Shown here: positions 33,246-43,942 of the stretch, piece by piece | Layout of the letters: every line of letters starts with the position of its first letter | Numbering within the stretch: position 1 is the first letter of the stretch | From: Chlamydia suis | Lineage (GTDB): Bacteria > Chlamydiota > Chlamydiia > Chlamydiales > Chlamydiaceae | Direction: 5' to 3' | Length of the DNA: 64,000 bases | Assembly: GCF_900169085.1 (NCBI RefSeq) | Contig: NZ_LT821323.1 | Location: 372,001-436,000, forward strand | Notes under the pieces: model-generated | What the model was told of the DNA's origin: nothing | What the model saw: only the letters and a program-made list of their open reading frames with translations | Databases searched by the model: none | Position numbers and translations under genes: made by a program

Positions 33246-35164
33246 TCTTTCCGTTTTTACAACGCATCAAATCTCCCCAAGAACTACGTTCTTTGTCTTT
33301 GGATCAACTCCACCTGTTATGCGATGAAATTCGTAACAAAATCCTCTCAGATCTTTCCTTAACAGGCGGCCATTTGGCTTCCAATTTGGGTGTAGTGGAA
33401 CTCACTGTCGCTTTGCACTATGTCTTTAATTCTCCTGAGGATCGGTTCATTTTCGATGTCGGACACCAGGCTTATGTACATAAACTTCTAACAGGGCGCA
33501 ATACAGAAGCTTTCTCCCACATACGGCATGATGATGGTCTAAGCGGATTTACAAGCCCTTTAGAATCTGATCACGACTTATTTTTCTCAGGCCACGCAGG
33601 GAACGCGCTCTCCTTAGCATTAGGGTTAGCCAAAGGATGTTCCAGGAATTCTTCACATATTCTTCCTATACTAGGAGATGCAGCATTTTCTTGCGGACTC
33701 ACCCTAGAAGCTCTAAATAATGTTCCCTCCGATTTATCAAAATTTATTATCATTTTAAATGACAATCAAATGTCGATCTCTGAGAATGTCGGCAATATCC
33801 CCCAAGGGATCTCTCAATGGATCTATCCTCAAAAAATCAATAAAATATCTCAAAGAATTCATTCCTGGATTAAAAAAATTCCAGGTCTTTCTCGCTATAA
33901 AGACAAGCTAACGCAGAAAGCTAATATTGCTTTAAAATCCTTATCCCATCCCTTATTCGAACAATTCGGCATTCAGTATACAGGACCTATCGACGGACAT
34001 AACATTAAAAAGCTCGTTTCAGCTCTACAAACAGCCAAAGACCTCCCCTGTCCTGTTCTTTTCCATGTATGCACGGTTAAGGGAAATGGTTTAGCAGAGG
34101 CTGAAAAAGACCCGGCTCGTTATCACGGAGTAAAAGCCTATTTTCAAGATCTAGCCTTCAAAAAAAAACCCTTAAGCTCTTCAGCAGCATCTCCCGTTTC
34201 TTTTCCCCAACGTGCGGGGAATATTTTATGTCGGTTGGGAGAAAAATATCCCCGCTTGCATGTGGTCACTCCTGCCATGTCCTTGGGGTCTTGTTTGGAA
34301 GATTTTCGTAAACAATTTCCGGATCGTTTCACAGATGTGGGAATAGCGGAAGGCCATGCTGTAACCTTTTCAGCAGGAATAGCTAGAAGTGGAGCTCCTG
34401 TAGTTTGTTCTATCTACTCCACATTTTTACACCGAGCTATGGACAATGTATTTCATGACGTCTGCATGCAAGAGCTTCCGGTAATTTTTGCTATCGATCG
34501 CGCGGGATTAGCTTTTCATGATGGGCGCAGCCATCACGGCATTTACGATTTGGGCTTCTTATGTGCCATGCCCAACATGGTGATTTGCCAGCCAAGAAAC
34601 GCAATCCTGCTTGAGAGACTTTTCTTCTCCTCATTGCTTTGGGGATCGCCCTGCGCTATTCGATATCCTAACCTCCCAGCTAGTGAAGAAGCACCTGAAT
34701 GCTCCTTCCCGTTTTCTCCTATTTTTCCTGGCAAAGCGGAAATTCTCTGTCAAGGAGACGATCTGCTACTTATCTCCCTTGGGCACATGTGTGATACTGC
34801 TTTAGCGGTCAAAGAACAGCTTCTTGACCACGGAATTTCCGCAACAGTCGTAGATCCCATTTTTATTAAACCTTTAGATCAAGAACTTTTGCTATCACTA
34901 CTTTCCCTTCACTCAAAAGTAGTGGTTTTAGAAGAACATTCTATTCATGGGGGATTAGCTGCAGAATTTTCCCTGTTCTTAAACAAGCACAATCTCAAAG
35001 CTGATGTTCTCTCATTAGGCATTCCTGATTTGTTTATCCCACATGGAGATCCTGAAACTATTTTACAAACTGTCGGGTTGACTTGTGATCAAATTACCCA
35101 ACACATTCTCGCATATTTCCATTTCTCGACACAAATTCCCATCGAACGCCTTTGTAAGGCCTAA
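33242..35164 (+). CDS. dxs: 1-deoxy-D-xylulose-5-phosphate synthase
   Basis: First enzyme of the non-mevalonate isoprenoid pathway, joining pyruvate and glyceraldehyde 3-phosphate with thiamine diphosphate. It is 640 aa, slightly longer than E. coli Dxs. Motifs: SNLGVVELTVALHYVF, FDVGHQAYVHKLLTGR, then the cofactor loop GDAAFSCGLTLEALN with NDNQMSIS. The usual GDG of the loop is GDA here. The pyrimidine domain has VGIAEGHAVTFSAGIA and IDRAGLAFHDGRSHHGIYDL. The C-terminal domain contains LEEHSIHGGLAAEF. Its start overlaps the preceding small ORF by 4 nt. Confidence 0.96.
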   Translation: MIFPFLQRIKSPQELRSLSLDQLHLLCDEIRNKILSDLSLTGGHLASNLGVVELTVALHYVFNSPEDRFIFDVGHQAYVHKLLTGRNTEAFSHIRHDDGLSGFTSPLESDHDLFFSGHAGNALSLALGLAKGCSRNSSHILPILGDAAFSCGLTLEALNNVPSDLSKFIIILNDNQMSISENVGNIPQGISQWIYPQKINKISQRIHSWIKKIPGLSRYKDKLTQKANIALKSLSHPLFEQFGIQYTGPIDGHNIKKLVSALQTAKDLPCPVLFHVCTVKGNGLAEAEKDPARYHGVKAYFQDLAFKKKPLSSSAASPVSFPQRAGNILCRLGEKYPRLHVVTPAMSLGSCLEDFRKQFPDRFTDVGIAEGHAVTFSAGIARSGAPVVCSIYSTFLHRAMDNVFHDVCMQELPVIFAIDRAGLAFHDGRSHHGIYDLGFLCAMPNMVICQPRNAILLERLFFSSLLWGSPCAIRYPNLPASEEAPECSFPFSPIFPGKAEILCQGDDLLLISLGHMCDTALAVKEQLLDHGISATVVDPIFIKPLDQELLLSLLSLHSKVVVLEEHSIHGGLAAEFSLFLNKHNLKADVLSLGIPDLFIPHGDPETILQTVGLTCDQITQHILAYFHFSTQIPIERLCKA

Positions 35165-35261
35165 CTAGCCCCGCCACTAAATATTTTGTATAGTTGAAGG
35201 CTTCTTTTATTTCAGATATCCTAAGAAGATATTCCACTTACCAATATCGGAATCCCGTCTT

Positions 35262-36719
35262 ATGATCGCTAGAACAAAAATTATTTGTACAATAGGCCCA
35301 GCAACAAATACCCCAGAAATGCTAGAAAAGCTTCTGGATGCCGGGATGAATGTAGCTCGCCTTAATTTCAGTCATGGGACCCATGAAAGCCACAGCCGCA
35401 CCATCGCCATTCTCAAAGAATTACGCCAGAAAAGACAAGTGCCTTTAGCTATTATGCTGGACACAAAGGGACCAGAAATTCGTTTAGGCCAAGTAGAATC
35501 TCCGATAAAGGTCAGCCCCAAAGACCGCCTTACTCTCACAAATAAGGAAATCTTAGGATCTAAGGAAGCTGGAGTCACTCTTTACCCTAGTTGCGTGTTC
35601 CCATACATTAAAGAACAAGCTTCTGTTCTCATTGATGATGGATATATCCAAGCCGTTGTAGTTCATGCTCAGGAGAATTCGGTTGAGATAGAATTTCAAA
35701 ATTCTGGGGAGATAAAATCTAACAAATCGCTCAGCATCAAAGACATCGACGTAGCCCTTCCTTTCATGACAGAGAAAGATATTGCCGATCTAAAATTTGG
35801 AGTCGAGCAAGAACTCGATCTCATCGCGGCCTCTTTTGTCCGATGCACCGAAGACATCGAAAGCATGCGCAAGGTCTTAGAAAACTTTGGGCGCCCTAAT
35901 TTGCCAATCATTGCCAAAATCGAAAATCATTTAGGAGTACAAAATTTTCAGGAAATAGCTAAGGCCGCCGATGGAATTATGATTGCTCGTGGAGATCTTG
36001 GCATTGAACTGTCTATTGTCGAAGTCCCCGCTTTACAAAAATTTATGGCCCGCGCGTCCAGAGAAGCAGGTCGTTTTTGTATCACTGCAACGCAAATGCT
36101 CGAATCCATGATTCGGAATGCCCTTCCTACTCGAGCCGAAGTCTCCGATGTGGCCAATGCTATCTATGACGGAACCTCCGCTGTTATGTTATCAGGTGAA
36201 ACAGCTTCAGGAGCCTATCCTATAGAGGCGGTCAAAACCATGCGATCCATTATCCAAGAAACGGAAAAAACTTTTGATTATCACGCCTTTTTTCAACTTA
36301 ATGACAAAAATAGCGCCCTCAAGGTCTCTCCATATCTTGAAGCGATAGGCTTTTCTGGAATCCAAATTGCGGAAAAAGCTTCCGCTAAGGCGATTATTGT
36401 ATACACTCAAACTGGGGGCTCCCCGATGTTTCTATCTAAGTACCGCCCTTATCTTCCTATTATCGCCGTTACCCCAAACCGCAATGTATATTATCGTTTA
36501 GCAGTAGAATGGGGCGTATATCCCATGTTGACTTTAGAATCCAACCGCACAGTTTGGCGCCACCAAGCTTGTGTCTATGGAGTAGAAAAAGGTATCCTTT
36601 CCAATTATGATAAAATTCTTGTTTTTAGCCGAGGAGCTGGAATGCAAGACACCAATAACCTTACTCTAACCACCGTAAATGATGTTTTGTCTCCTTTGCC
36701 AGAAGAAGTAACTCCATAA
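35262..36719 (+). CDS. pyk: Pyruvate kinase
   Basis: Last step of glycolysis, making ATP and pyruvate from phosphoenolpyruvate. It is 485 aa, normal size. Motifs: TKIICTIGPATNTPEMLEKL at the N-terminus, NVARLNFSHGTHESH, MLDTKGPEIRLG, the active-site Lys in IIAKIENHLGVQNF, then MIARGDLGIELSIVEVP and the potassium/metal-binding-region sequence DVANAIYDGTSAVMLSGET. The C-terminal domain is complete. It ends 14 nt before uvrA, so the two may share a transcript. Confidence 0.97.
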   Translation: MIARTKIICTIGPATNTPEMLEKLLDAGMNVARLNFSHGTHESHSRTIAILKELRQKRQVPLAIMLDTKGPEIRLGQVESPIKVSPKDRLTLTNKEILGSKEAGVTLYPSCVFPYIKEQASVLIDDGYIQAVVVHAQENSVEIEFQNSGEIKSNKSLSIKDIDVALPFMTEKDIADLKFGVEQELDLIAASFVRCTEDIESMRKVLENFGRPNLPIIAKIENHLGVQNFQEIAKAADGIMIARGDLGIELSIVEVPALQKFMARASREAGRFCITATQMLESMIRNALPTRAEVSDVANAIYDGTSAVMLSGETASGAYPIEAVKTMRSIIQETEKTFDYHAFFQLNDKNSALKVSPYLEAIGFSGIQIAEKASAKAIIVYTQTGGSPMFLSKYRPYLPIIAVTPNRNVYYRLAVEWGVYPMLTLESNRTVWRHQACVYGVEKGILSNYDKILVFSRGAGMQDTNNLTLTTVNDVLSPLPEEVTP

Positions 36720-36733
36720 ATATTTACTGTTGC

Positions 36734-39700
36734 ATGTCTTCTATTGTTAGGCTTTCTGGAATCACCGTAAGAAATTTAAAAAATGTCACGGTAGAATTTT
36801 GTCCCAAAGAAATTGTTCTGTTTACAGGAGTCTCTGGCTCCGGAAAGTCTTCCCTCGCTTTTAATACCATTTATGCTGCAGGAAGAAAATGCTACATCGC
36901 AACCCTTCCTTCTTTTTTCGCAACCAGAGTTCACTCTCTGCCAACCCCTGCTGTGAAAAAGATCGAAGGGCTATCCCCAACTGTCGCTGTAAAGCAAAAT
37001 TTTTTCGAACAACATACACATGCAACTGTCGGCAGTACAACGGAAATTAACTCTTATCTAGCGCTACTTTTCTCATTAGACGGACAAGCTTACGATCCCG
37101 TTACACTACGCCCTTTAAACCTGTACAGCAAAGAAAAAATTCTTGCTGAAATAGCAGCTATTCCAGATGGAACTCAGCTTACTTTACTAGCCCCCTTGCC
37201 TGCAGGAGATGTTCTGGGTATCCGCGAATGCCTCCGTCAAGGATTCACAAAAATCTTGATTAACGGAGAGATCTTCCCGATTCATAAGTTTCTTGCAACA
37301 GGAGTCCCTGGTTCTGCTCAACTTGTTATTGATACGCTAATCAAAAATACTTCCAATACCCCTCGCTTAAAAGTCAGTTTGTTCACAACATTAGACATTG
37401 GCCGCGGAGAATGTTGCGTACATTTTGATAACCAAAAGCTCTTCTTTTCTACACAAGCAGTCCCTCTGGACACACAAACAACTTATTCACCATTATCCCC
37501 AGATCTTTTCTCCTCCCATAGTCATCAAAATCGTTGTCCTCAATGCCTCGGATCTGGAATTTTTGTATCTATAGAGGATCCCTCTATCATCCAACAGGCT
37601 CTCTCCATTGAAAAAAATTGCTGTCCTTTTGCAGGAAATTGTGCAACCTTTCTACACAGAACGATCTACCAAGCTTTAGCAGATAGCTTAGGGTTTAATC
37701 TTAGTACCCCATGGCAAAATCTTTCTCCTGACATCCAGCATATTTTTCTATATGGAAAAGAAGGTCTCTCTCTCCCAGTAACACTATTTGATGGAACTTT
37801 GGGGAAAAAAACCCAAACACATAAACAATGGAAAGGCGTACTGAATGAAATAGGAGAAAAAATCCGCTTCTCAAACAAGCCTTCTCGTTATCTTCCTAAA
37901 GGAACTTCGTATACAGCATGCCCCAGATGCAAAAAAACAGGTCTTAGTGATTACGCTAATGCCGCTCGGTGGCATGGCAAAAGCTTCGCAGATTTGCAAC
38001 AAATGTCTCTTCAAGAGCTATTGCAGTTTCTGAACCAACTTCCTCAAAAAGAACCTGCTATTGAGGAGGTCATTCAAGGTTTGAAAGCTCGCCTAATCAT
38101 GCTGAGAGACCTAGGTCTTTCTTATCTTTCTCCAGAAAGGGCCATAAATACTCTTTCCGGAGGAGAACAAGAACGCACGGCATTAGCTAAACACTTAGGG
38201 GCTGAGCTTATGGGAGTTACTTATGTGTTAGATGAACCCTCGATTGGACTGCATCCCCAAGATACTCATAAGCTGATGGAGGTTATTCAAAAGCTCCGCG
38301 ACCAAGGAAACACGATCTTGCTCGTCGAACATGACGAACAAATGCTCTCTCTTGCAGACCGAGTCATTGATATTGGACCTGGAGCAGGAATTTTTGGAGG
38401 CGAAGTAGTTTTCAATGGATCACCTAAGGAATTTATAACAAAAAGCCACTCCATAACGGCACAATATCTGCGTCAAGAGCAGCACATTCCTATTCCTTCC
38501 AAACGCAAACGCTCCTTAGGAACCATCACTCTGTCCCAGGCAAATGCACATAATCTTAAAAATCTTTCTGTTTCTTTTCCCTTAGGACAATTGACGGTTG
38601 TAACTGGGGTGTCTGGATCTGGGAAATCTTCTCTTATTAATGATACTCTTGTTCCCTGTGTAGAAGAGTTTATCGAACAAGGTTCCTGCCCCTCCCTCTC
38701 TGTTCAGGGGAAGCTTTCTCGGCTCATTCATATCAACAGAGATCTTCCTGGGCGATCTCAACGTTCTATCCCCTTGACCTATATCAAAGCTTTCGATGAG
38801 CTGCGTCAGTTATTTGCTGAACAACCTCGCTGTAAACCCTTAGGGTTAACGAAAAGTCATTTCAGTTTCAATACCCCGCTAGGCGTTTGCCTAGAATGCA
38901 GAGGGCTTGGCTCCATAACCACTAACGACAATCAAGATGCCATAACCTGTCCTTCCTGTTCGGGGAAACGATTTCTCCCTCAGGTCTTAGAGATCCGTTA
39001 TAAAAATAAAACCATCGCCGATATTCTAGAAATGACAGCGTGTGAGGCGGAAACCTTTTTCGCAGATAAACCCAGTATTCATAGCAAAATTCAAGCTTTG
39101 TGTACCCTAGGATTACACTATCTCCCTCTGGGCAGACCTCTCTACAGCTTATCTGGAGGCGAGATTCAAAGATTGAAACTGGCCTGCGAACTATTCTCCG
39201 CCGTTAAACATCCTACTTTATATGTGCTAGATGAACCCACAACGGGTCTGCACACCCATGATGTAAAGCAGTTGATTCATGTTTTACAGACTCTTGTTGA
39301 CCAAGGACACTCCGTAGTCATTATCGAACATAACATGCACATAGTGAAAGTTGCTGATTACGTGCTTGAATTGGGTCCTGAAGGAGGTAATAAGGGAGGG
39401 TATCTCATAGCCTCTTGCTCTCCAGAAGAACTTGTCCTCAAACAAACCCCTACAGCCTTAGCCCTTCGGCCTTTCTTATCTCAAAGCCAAAAACTCCCCC
39501 TTCTCCCTGAACCCAGACAAAAACCTCTTGTTCCAGCAGCTATTACCATTACAAATGCTCACCATCATCATTTAAAACATATAGATGTTTCTATTCCTCG
39601 TTACGCGTTAACTGTGGTAACAGGCCCTTCGGCCTCAGGAAAACATTCTTTAGTCTTTGATGTTTTGCATGCCGCAGGAAACATTGCCTATGCAGAGCTA

Positions 39701-42097
39701 TTCCCTCCCTATATTCGACAAGCTCTCATAAAAACAACGCCTCTCCCGGCCGTTGATAAGGTAACGGGATTGTCTCCTGTTATTGCAATAGAAAAAAAAC
39801 AGGCACAAAACTCGACTCTCTCTATAGCATCAGCATTGGGAATCTCCGAAATGTTAGAAGAACTTTTCACTCGAATGGGACGTCCCTATTCCCCAATCTC
39901 TGGTGATGCATTGCGAGAAGTCTCTCCTCAAACTATTACTGAAAAATTGCTAACAGATTACACGCAAGGATACGTAACCATTACTATTCCTTGCCCTTCA
40001 GGAGAAAATTTTTTCTCCTACACGCAAGAAATGCTTCGGGAAGGATTTTTAAAACTTTATGCTAATGAACAACTCTACGATCTAGAGGGGCCTTTCCCGC
40101 CCTCTTTGAAGGACCCAGCCATTGTCATTCACCATGCAAAAATTTTAGAAAAAAATACTCCTTCCATTCTGGCTTCGCTCTCTCTAGCCCTCAGCAAATC
40201 TCCTTCTGTTTGCCTACATATTGAGCACCAGGGAAAGACCTTTTCTAAAACTTACAAGCTAGGATTACAAGATTCTGAAGGAAATCTATTTCCTAAAGGA
40301 AAACAGTTGCCCTCTGGGGACCAAACCTATCTTTGCCCTTGTTGTCATGGAAGAGGCTCTTTAACAACATTCTCTATACTTCCCTACAAACAAAGGTTTG
40401 CACAATACACTCCTCTATCGCTATTCACTAGCCTCTTTCCCAACCAAGATCCCTCGCCTATCTATTCTCTTCTCGAAGACTTGGAAATTCCCTCTACCAC
40501 TCTGTTCTTGGAGATGGATGATGATGCGTTTCAAAATCTTTGCTTAGGAACTCAGCATCATCCTGGGTTCAACACTCTATGCACCAAGGCTATGCTCTCG
40601 CAATCTCCGTCAGATTTGCCATCCGACCTCCTCTCCCAAACCCCTTGTGATCAATGCAAAGGCCTCGGCACGTATGCCCACGAGCTCTATAGTTGTATTC
40701 ATAACACTTCTTTATCAGACATCTATCAAGCGAACGTCTCGTTTTTAAAACAATTTCTTCTTTCTTTAGAAGATCCCCTCCCTTTTGTTCCTGATATTCT
40801 CCATAAACTTGAGCTTCTCGAACGCGTGGGGTTAGGCTACGTTATCCTAGGGCAAGAGCAAAGTTCTTTAAGCGACGGGGAACATTACCGCCTCCTACTA
40901 GCCAAAACTTTTTCTTCAGGTCTTACCGACATTATCTATCTTTTAGAAGACCCTTTGGCAGGCGTTCATCCTGAAGACGCTCCTTCCTTGCTATCCGTTA
41001 TTAAAGAACTTGCTGCTAATCACAATACTGTAGTAGCGACAGATAGAGAGGGCTATCTTGCCCAACATGCGGACTGCGTTCTTTATTTAGGCCCGGAATC
41101 CGGACCTAACGGGGGACGCCTATTAGAGACCAGTTCCCTCAAAAATCCTCAACCCCTATCTCTAAGTACGCACACTGCAAAGAAAACCCCGGGGCTCTCA
41201 GTATCTTTATCAACCGCAGCCCTCCAAATAGACAAGCTTTCTATTCCTTTACGCAGCCTTTCAACGATTTCTGGAAGATCAGGATCAGGCAAAACTACTT
41301 TGCTAGTAGAAGGCATTTATAAAAGCGGCTGCGCAACACTTGAGAAAGACCCCTCTTTATTCTCTGAAATAATTTTCCTAGATTCTCACCCTCAATCCGC
41401 ATCTTCTCGCTCGGACATCAGCACCTATTTCGATATTGCTCCTTCATTACGAAATTTCTTTTCTTCTTTAACACAAGCCAAAGCTTTAAATATTCCTTCT
41501 TCCATGTTCAGTCCAAACACGAAACAGGGACAATGCTCAGATTGTTGGGGCCTTGGGTATCAGTGGATTGATAGAGCTTTCTATGCCATGGAAAAACGCT
41601 CTTGTCCAACATGCGGAGGATTTCGTGTGCAACCGCTTGTGCAAGAAGTTGTCTATGAAGGCAAACATTTTGGGCAGTGGCTACAAGTTTCATTAAACGA
41701 AATCGCCGAAACCTTTCCTTTCTTAAAAAAAATTCAAAAACCTTTACAAACGCTCATTACCAATGGACTGGGATATTTGTCCTTAGGACAAAATATGTCC
41801 TCCCTTTCTCTGAGTGAAAAAATTTTCGTGAAATTAACGAAACACGTATTCCTTCCTCCCAAACATCCCACACTATTCCTATTAGACGAAGTAGCGGCTT
41901 CTCTTGATAACCAACAGAAATACACCCTACTATCTCAGTTAAATAACCTGGTCTCCTTAGGCCATACCGTAGTGATCGTAGAAAATCATCCCGCCTTCTC
42001 CCAACACTCAGATTTTTTGATACGCATGGAACATGAAACAGGGAAGGCTGGGTGTCGAATCATTTTTTCAGGGACTAATAAATCTTCTGTTCGATGA
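36734..42097 (+). CDS. uvrA: Excinuclease ABC subunit A, double-length (1787 aa)
   Basis: Damage-recognition ATPase of nucleotide excision repair. Most bacteria have about 940 residues and two ABC modules; this protein has two UvrA-like halves, hence four modules. Walker A: GVSGSGKSS near residues 32 and 622, GPSASGKHS near 961, GRSGSGKTT near 1510. Signatures: LSGGEQER near 472, LSGGEIQR near 803, LSDGEHYR near 1377 and LSLSEKIF near 1690. The first half is thus canonical and the second has drifted. CxxC zinc motifs occur in both halves (CPQCLGSG, CPRCKKTG, CLECRGLG, CPCCHGRG, CDQCKGLG, CSDCWGLG). A double UvrA is, to my knowledge, general in Chlamydia. The second half may be structural or regulatory; that is inference. 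Confidence 0.96.
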   Translation: MSSIVRLSGITVRNLKNVTVEFCPKEIVLFTGVSGSGKSSLAFNTIYAAGRKCYIATLPSFFATRVHSLPTPAVKKIEGLSPTVAVKQNFFEQHTHATVGSTTEINSYLALLFSLDGQAYDPVTLRPLNLYSKEKILAEIAAIPDGTQLTLLAPLPAGDVLGIRECLRQGFTKILINGEIFPIHKFLATGVPGSAQLVIDTLIKNTSNTPRLKVSLFTTLDIGRGECCVHFDNQKLFFSTQAVPLDTQTTYSPLSPDLFSSHSHQNRCPQCLGSGIFVSIEDPSIIQQALSIEKNCCPFAGNCATFLHRTIYQALADSLGFNLSTPWQNLSPDIQHIFLYGKEGLSLPVTLFDGTLGKKTQTHKQWKGVLNEIGEKIRFSNKPSRYLPKGTSYTACPRCKKTGLSDYANAARWHGKSFADLQQMSLQELLQFLNQLPQKEPAIEEVIQGLKARLIMLRDLGLSYLSPERAINTLSGGEQERTALAKHLGAELMGVTYVLDEPSIGLHPQDTHKLMEVIQKLRDQGNTILLVEHDEQMLSLADRVIDIGPGAGIFGGEVVFNGSPKEFITKSHSITAQYLRQEQHIPIPSKRKRSLGTITLSQANAHNLKNLSVSFPLGQLTVVTGVSGSGKSSLINDTLVPCVEEFIEQGSCPSLSVQGKLSRLIHINRDLPGRSQRSIPLTYIKAFDELRQLFAEQPRCKPLGLTKSHFSFNTPLGVCLECRGLGSITTNDNQDAITCPSCSGKRFLPQVLEIRYKNKTIADILEMTACEAETFFADKPSIHSKIQALCTLGLHYLPLGRPLYSLSGGEIQRLKLACELFSAVKHPTLYVLDEPTTGLHTHDVKQLIHVLQTLVDQGHSVVIIEHNMHIVKVADYVLELGPEGGNKGGYLIASCSPEELVLKQTPTALALRPFLSQSQKLPLLPEPRQKPLVPAAITITNAHHHHLKHIDVSIPRYALTVVTGPSASGKHSLVFDVLHAAGNIAYAELFPPYIRQALIKTTPLPAVDKVTGLSPVIAIEKKQAQNSTLSIASALGISEMLEELFTRMGRPYSPISGDALREVSPQTITEKLLTDYTQGYVTITIPCPSGENFFSYTQEMLREGFLKLYANEQLYDLEGPFPPSLKDPAIVIHHAKILEKNTPSILASLSLALSKSPSVCLHIEHQGKTFSKTYKLGLQDSEGNLFPKGKQLPSGDQTYLCPCCHGRGSLTTFSILPYKQRFAQYTPLSLFTSLFPNQDPSPIYSLLEDLEIPSTTLFLEMDDDAFQNLCLGTQHHPGFNTLCTKAMLSQSPSDLPSDLLSQTPCDQCKGLGTYAHELYSCIHNTSLSDIYQANVSFLKQFLLSLEDPLPFVPDILHKLELLERVGLGYVILGQEQSSLSDGEHYRLLLAKTFSSGLTDIIYLLEDPLAGVHPEDAPSLLSVIKELAANHNTVVATDREGYLAQHADCVLYLGPESGPNGGRLLETSSLKNPQPLSLSTHTAKKTPGLSVSLSTAALQIDKLSIPLRSLSTISGRSGSGKTTLLVEGIYKSGCATLEKDPSLFSEIIFLDSHPQSASSRSDISTYFDIAPSLRNFFSSLTQAKALNIPSSMFSPNTKQGQCSDCWGLGYQWIDRAFYAMEKRSCPTCGGFRVQPLVQEVVYEGKHFGQWLQVSLNEIAETFPFLKKIQKPLQTLITNGLGYLSLGQNMSSLSLSEKIFVKLTKHVFLPPKHPTLFLLDEVAASLDNQQKYTLLSQLNNLVSLGHTVVIVENHPAFSQHSDFLIRMEHETGKAGCRIIFSGTNKSSVR

Positions 42098-42252
42098 CTT
42101 CTCTACGAGCACCGCCTCGATTCATCGCCCCATTTTTTAAGTAAGTTAGAGTAGATTAATACAGGGGAAAATGCGTAAACTAATCAACAAAGAGACTCAC
42201 TAGATCTATTTATAGATTCTTTTAGCAAGATAGCGTAGCCGGTTCTTTAGTT

Positions 42253-43653
42253 ATGACCTCTTATCAAGTTTCCTCAAGAAAACATCGCCCAAAAACCTTT
42301 TCAGAGATCCTTGGCCAAGATATGGTCGTATCCATACTCAAAAACTCTCTACGCCTCCATCGTTCCGCCCATGCTTACATATTTTCTGGAATTCGAGGGA
42401 CTGGGAAGACGACTTTAGCTCGAGTATTCGCCAAGGCCCTGAATTGCCTGTCCCCTACAGAAAATCAAGAACCTTGTAACCAATGTGCTATTTGTAAAGA
42501 GATTTCTCTTGGCACCTCGATGGATGTCATTGAAATTGACGGAGCCTCCCATCGAGGCATCGAAGATATTCGACAAATTAACGAAACCGTCCTCTTTGTC
42601 CCATCAAAGGCTCGTTATAAGATTTATATCATCGACGAAGTGCACATGCTAACCAAAGAGGCCTTCAACTCATTATTGAAAACATTGGAAGAGCCTCCTT
42701 CCCATGTGAAATTTTTTCTTGCTACTACGGAAATTGCAAAAATTCCTAATACGATATCCAGTCGATGCCAAAAAATGCTTTTAAAACGCATTTCTGAGGA
42801 AACTATCATTGATAAGCTCCTGACTATCGCAAAATTAGGAGGAACAGAAACTTCTCGAGAGGCTCTACTCCCTATCGCCAAAGCTGCACAAGGAAGTCTT
42901 CGAGATGCAGAGTCTCTTTATGATTATGTAGTAGGGTTGTTCCCCGAATCCTTAACTCCTGAAGACACAGCTAAAGCTTTGGGGATTCTTTCCGATGATA
43001 CTTTGTACCAAATTGCAGAAGCCATCACCACACAAAACTACGAAAAAGCTCTTTTACCCGTCTCAGACGCTATGCATACGGGGGTAGCACCATCTCACTT
43101 CCTTCAAGATATAACGTTACTTTTTCGCAGTTTCCTCTTAAAACAGTATTCTCAAAGATTTCATTCCATAGCAATTAAGTACTCTTCCGAAGTGTTACTA
43201 GAAATACTTGATTTTTTGGGAGAATCTGCTCGACATATTCATCTTGCATTATTTGAAAAAACGTTTTTAGAAACGGTGATTATTCGCCTTCTGCGCATCT
43301 ATGCTCGACCTACGCTTTCTCAACTTGTTTCGCAAATACGACAGCCTGCCCAACCTCAATCACAGCCTGTTTCTTCATCCCTTGCGATAGAGCCTGCACA
43401 CACACACACTGAACCTGTACAAGAAGCAAAACCTTCTCTACAAACAACAACCACAACAACACCTAAGCTCTCTCAAGGAAGTTTACTCACCCCGTCCCCC
43501 TCGCAGCCTAAGAAAGAGACTCCTGTGCAGAAAGTCTCTGCCCCGTCTTCTAATGCCCCCGCCTTTTCTGAAGCTGCTGCTATTGATACACTATTGCAAT
43601 TCGCTGTTGTAGAATTTTCTGGAGTCTTAACTAAGGAGCCAAAACATGGGTAG
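42253..43653 (+). CDS. dnaX: DNA polymerase III subunit tau/gamma
   Basis: Clamp-loader ATPase of DNA polymerase III. The 466-aa product has the AAA+ core: Walker [14 protein letters not shown] near residue 47, a four-Cys zinc module (CNQCAICKE preceded by LNCLSP), [15 protein letters not shown] and the SRCQKM arginine motif. Residues about 370-445 are a Pro/Gln/Thr/Ser-rich linker, and only about 20 residues follow, so the tau-specific C-terminal domains of longer DnaX proteins are absent or reduced. No slippery frameshift run was noted. Its 3' end overlaps the ybaB homologue by 8 nt, the usual dnaX-ybaB arrangement. Confidence 0.95.
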   Translation: MTSYQVSSRKHRPKTFSEILGQDMVVSILKNSLRLHRSAHAYIFSGIRGTGKTTLARVFAKALNCLSPTENQEPCNQCAICKEISLGTSMDVIEIDGASHRGIEDIRQINETVLFVPSKARYKIYIIDEVHMLTKEAFNSLLKTLEEPPSHVKFFLATTEIAKIPNTISSRCQKMLLKRISEETIIDKLLTIAKLGGTETSREALLPIAKAAQGSLRDAESLYDYVVGLFPESLTPEDTAKALGILSDDTLYQIAEAITTQNYEKALLPVSDAMHTGVAPSHFLQDITLLFRSFLLKQYSQRFHSIAIKYSSEVLLEILDFLGESARHIHLALFEKTFLETVIIRLLRIYARPTLSQLVSQIRQPAQPQSQPVSSSLAIEPAHTHTEPVQEAKPSLQTTTTTTPKLSQGSLLTPSPSQPKKETPVQKVSAPSSNAPAFSEAAAIDTLLQFAVVEFSGVLTKEPKHG

Positions 43654-43936
43654 CGGTTACGCTAAAAAGAAAAAAGAAGCTAAAATGCTAGAACGCCAAT
43701 TCATGGAGATGGAAGCCTCTCTTGAGCAAAAACGCTTCTCAGGAGAGGCTGGGAATGGCCTTGTGGCTGTGACCATTAACGGGAAATGCGATCTTGTCGA
43801 TGTCAAAATTAAACCCGATTGCCTAGACCCTGAAGATCCCGAAGTAGTAGCGGACCTATTTCGTGCCGCATTCAAAGCAGCAAAGGCCGCTTTGGATAGC
43901 GAAATGTCTGCTATGCACATGGGAATGCCCTTCTAA
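43646..43936 (+). CDS. ybaB: YbaB/EbfC-family nucleoid-associated protein
   Basis: Small DNA-binding protein of the YbaB/EbfC family, a dimer that coats or bends DNA in other bacteria. It is 96 aa, starting [20 protein letters not shown]. An N-terminal helix is followed by the typical beta segment [20 protein letters not shown] and then [20 protein letters not shown]. It overlaps dnaX by 8 nt. It converges with ptsI, which ends 7 nt away on the other strand. Confidence 0.93.
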   Translation: MGSGYAKKKKEAKMLERQFMEMEASLEQKRFSGEAGNGLVAVTINGKCDLVDVKIKPDCLDPEDPEVVADLFRAAFKAAKAALDSEMSAMHMGMPF

Positions 43937-43942
43937 CCTCCG

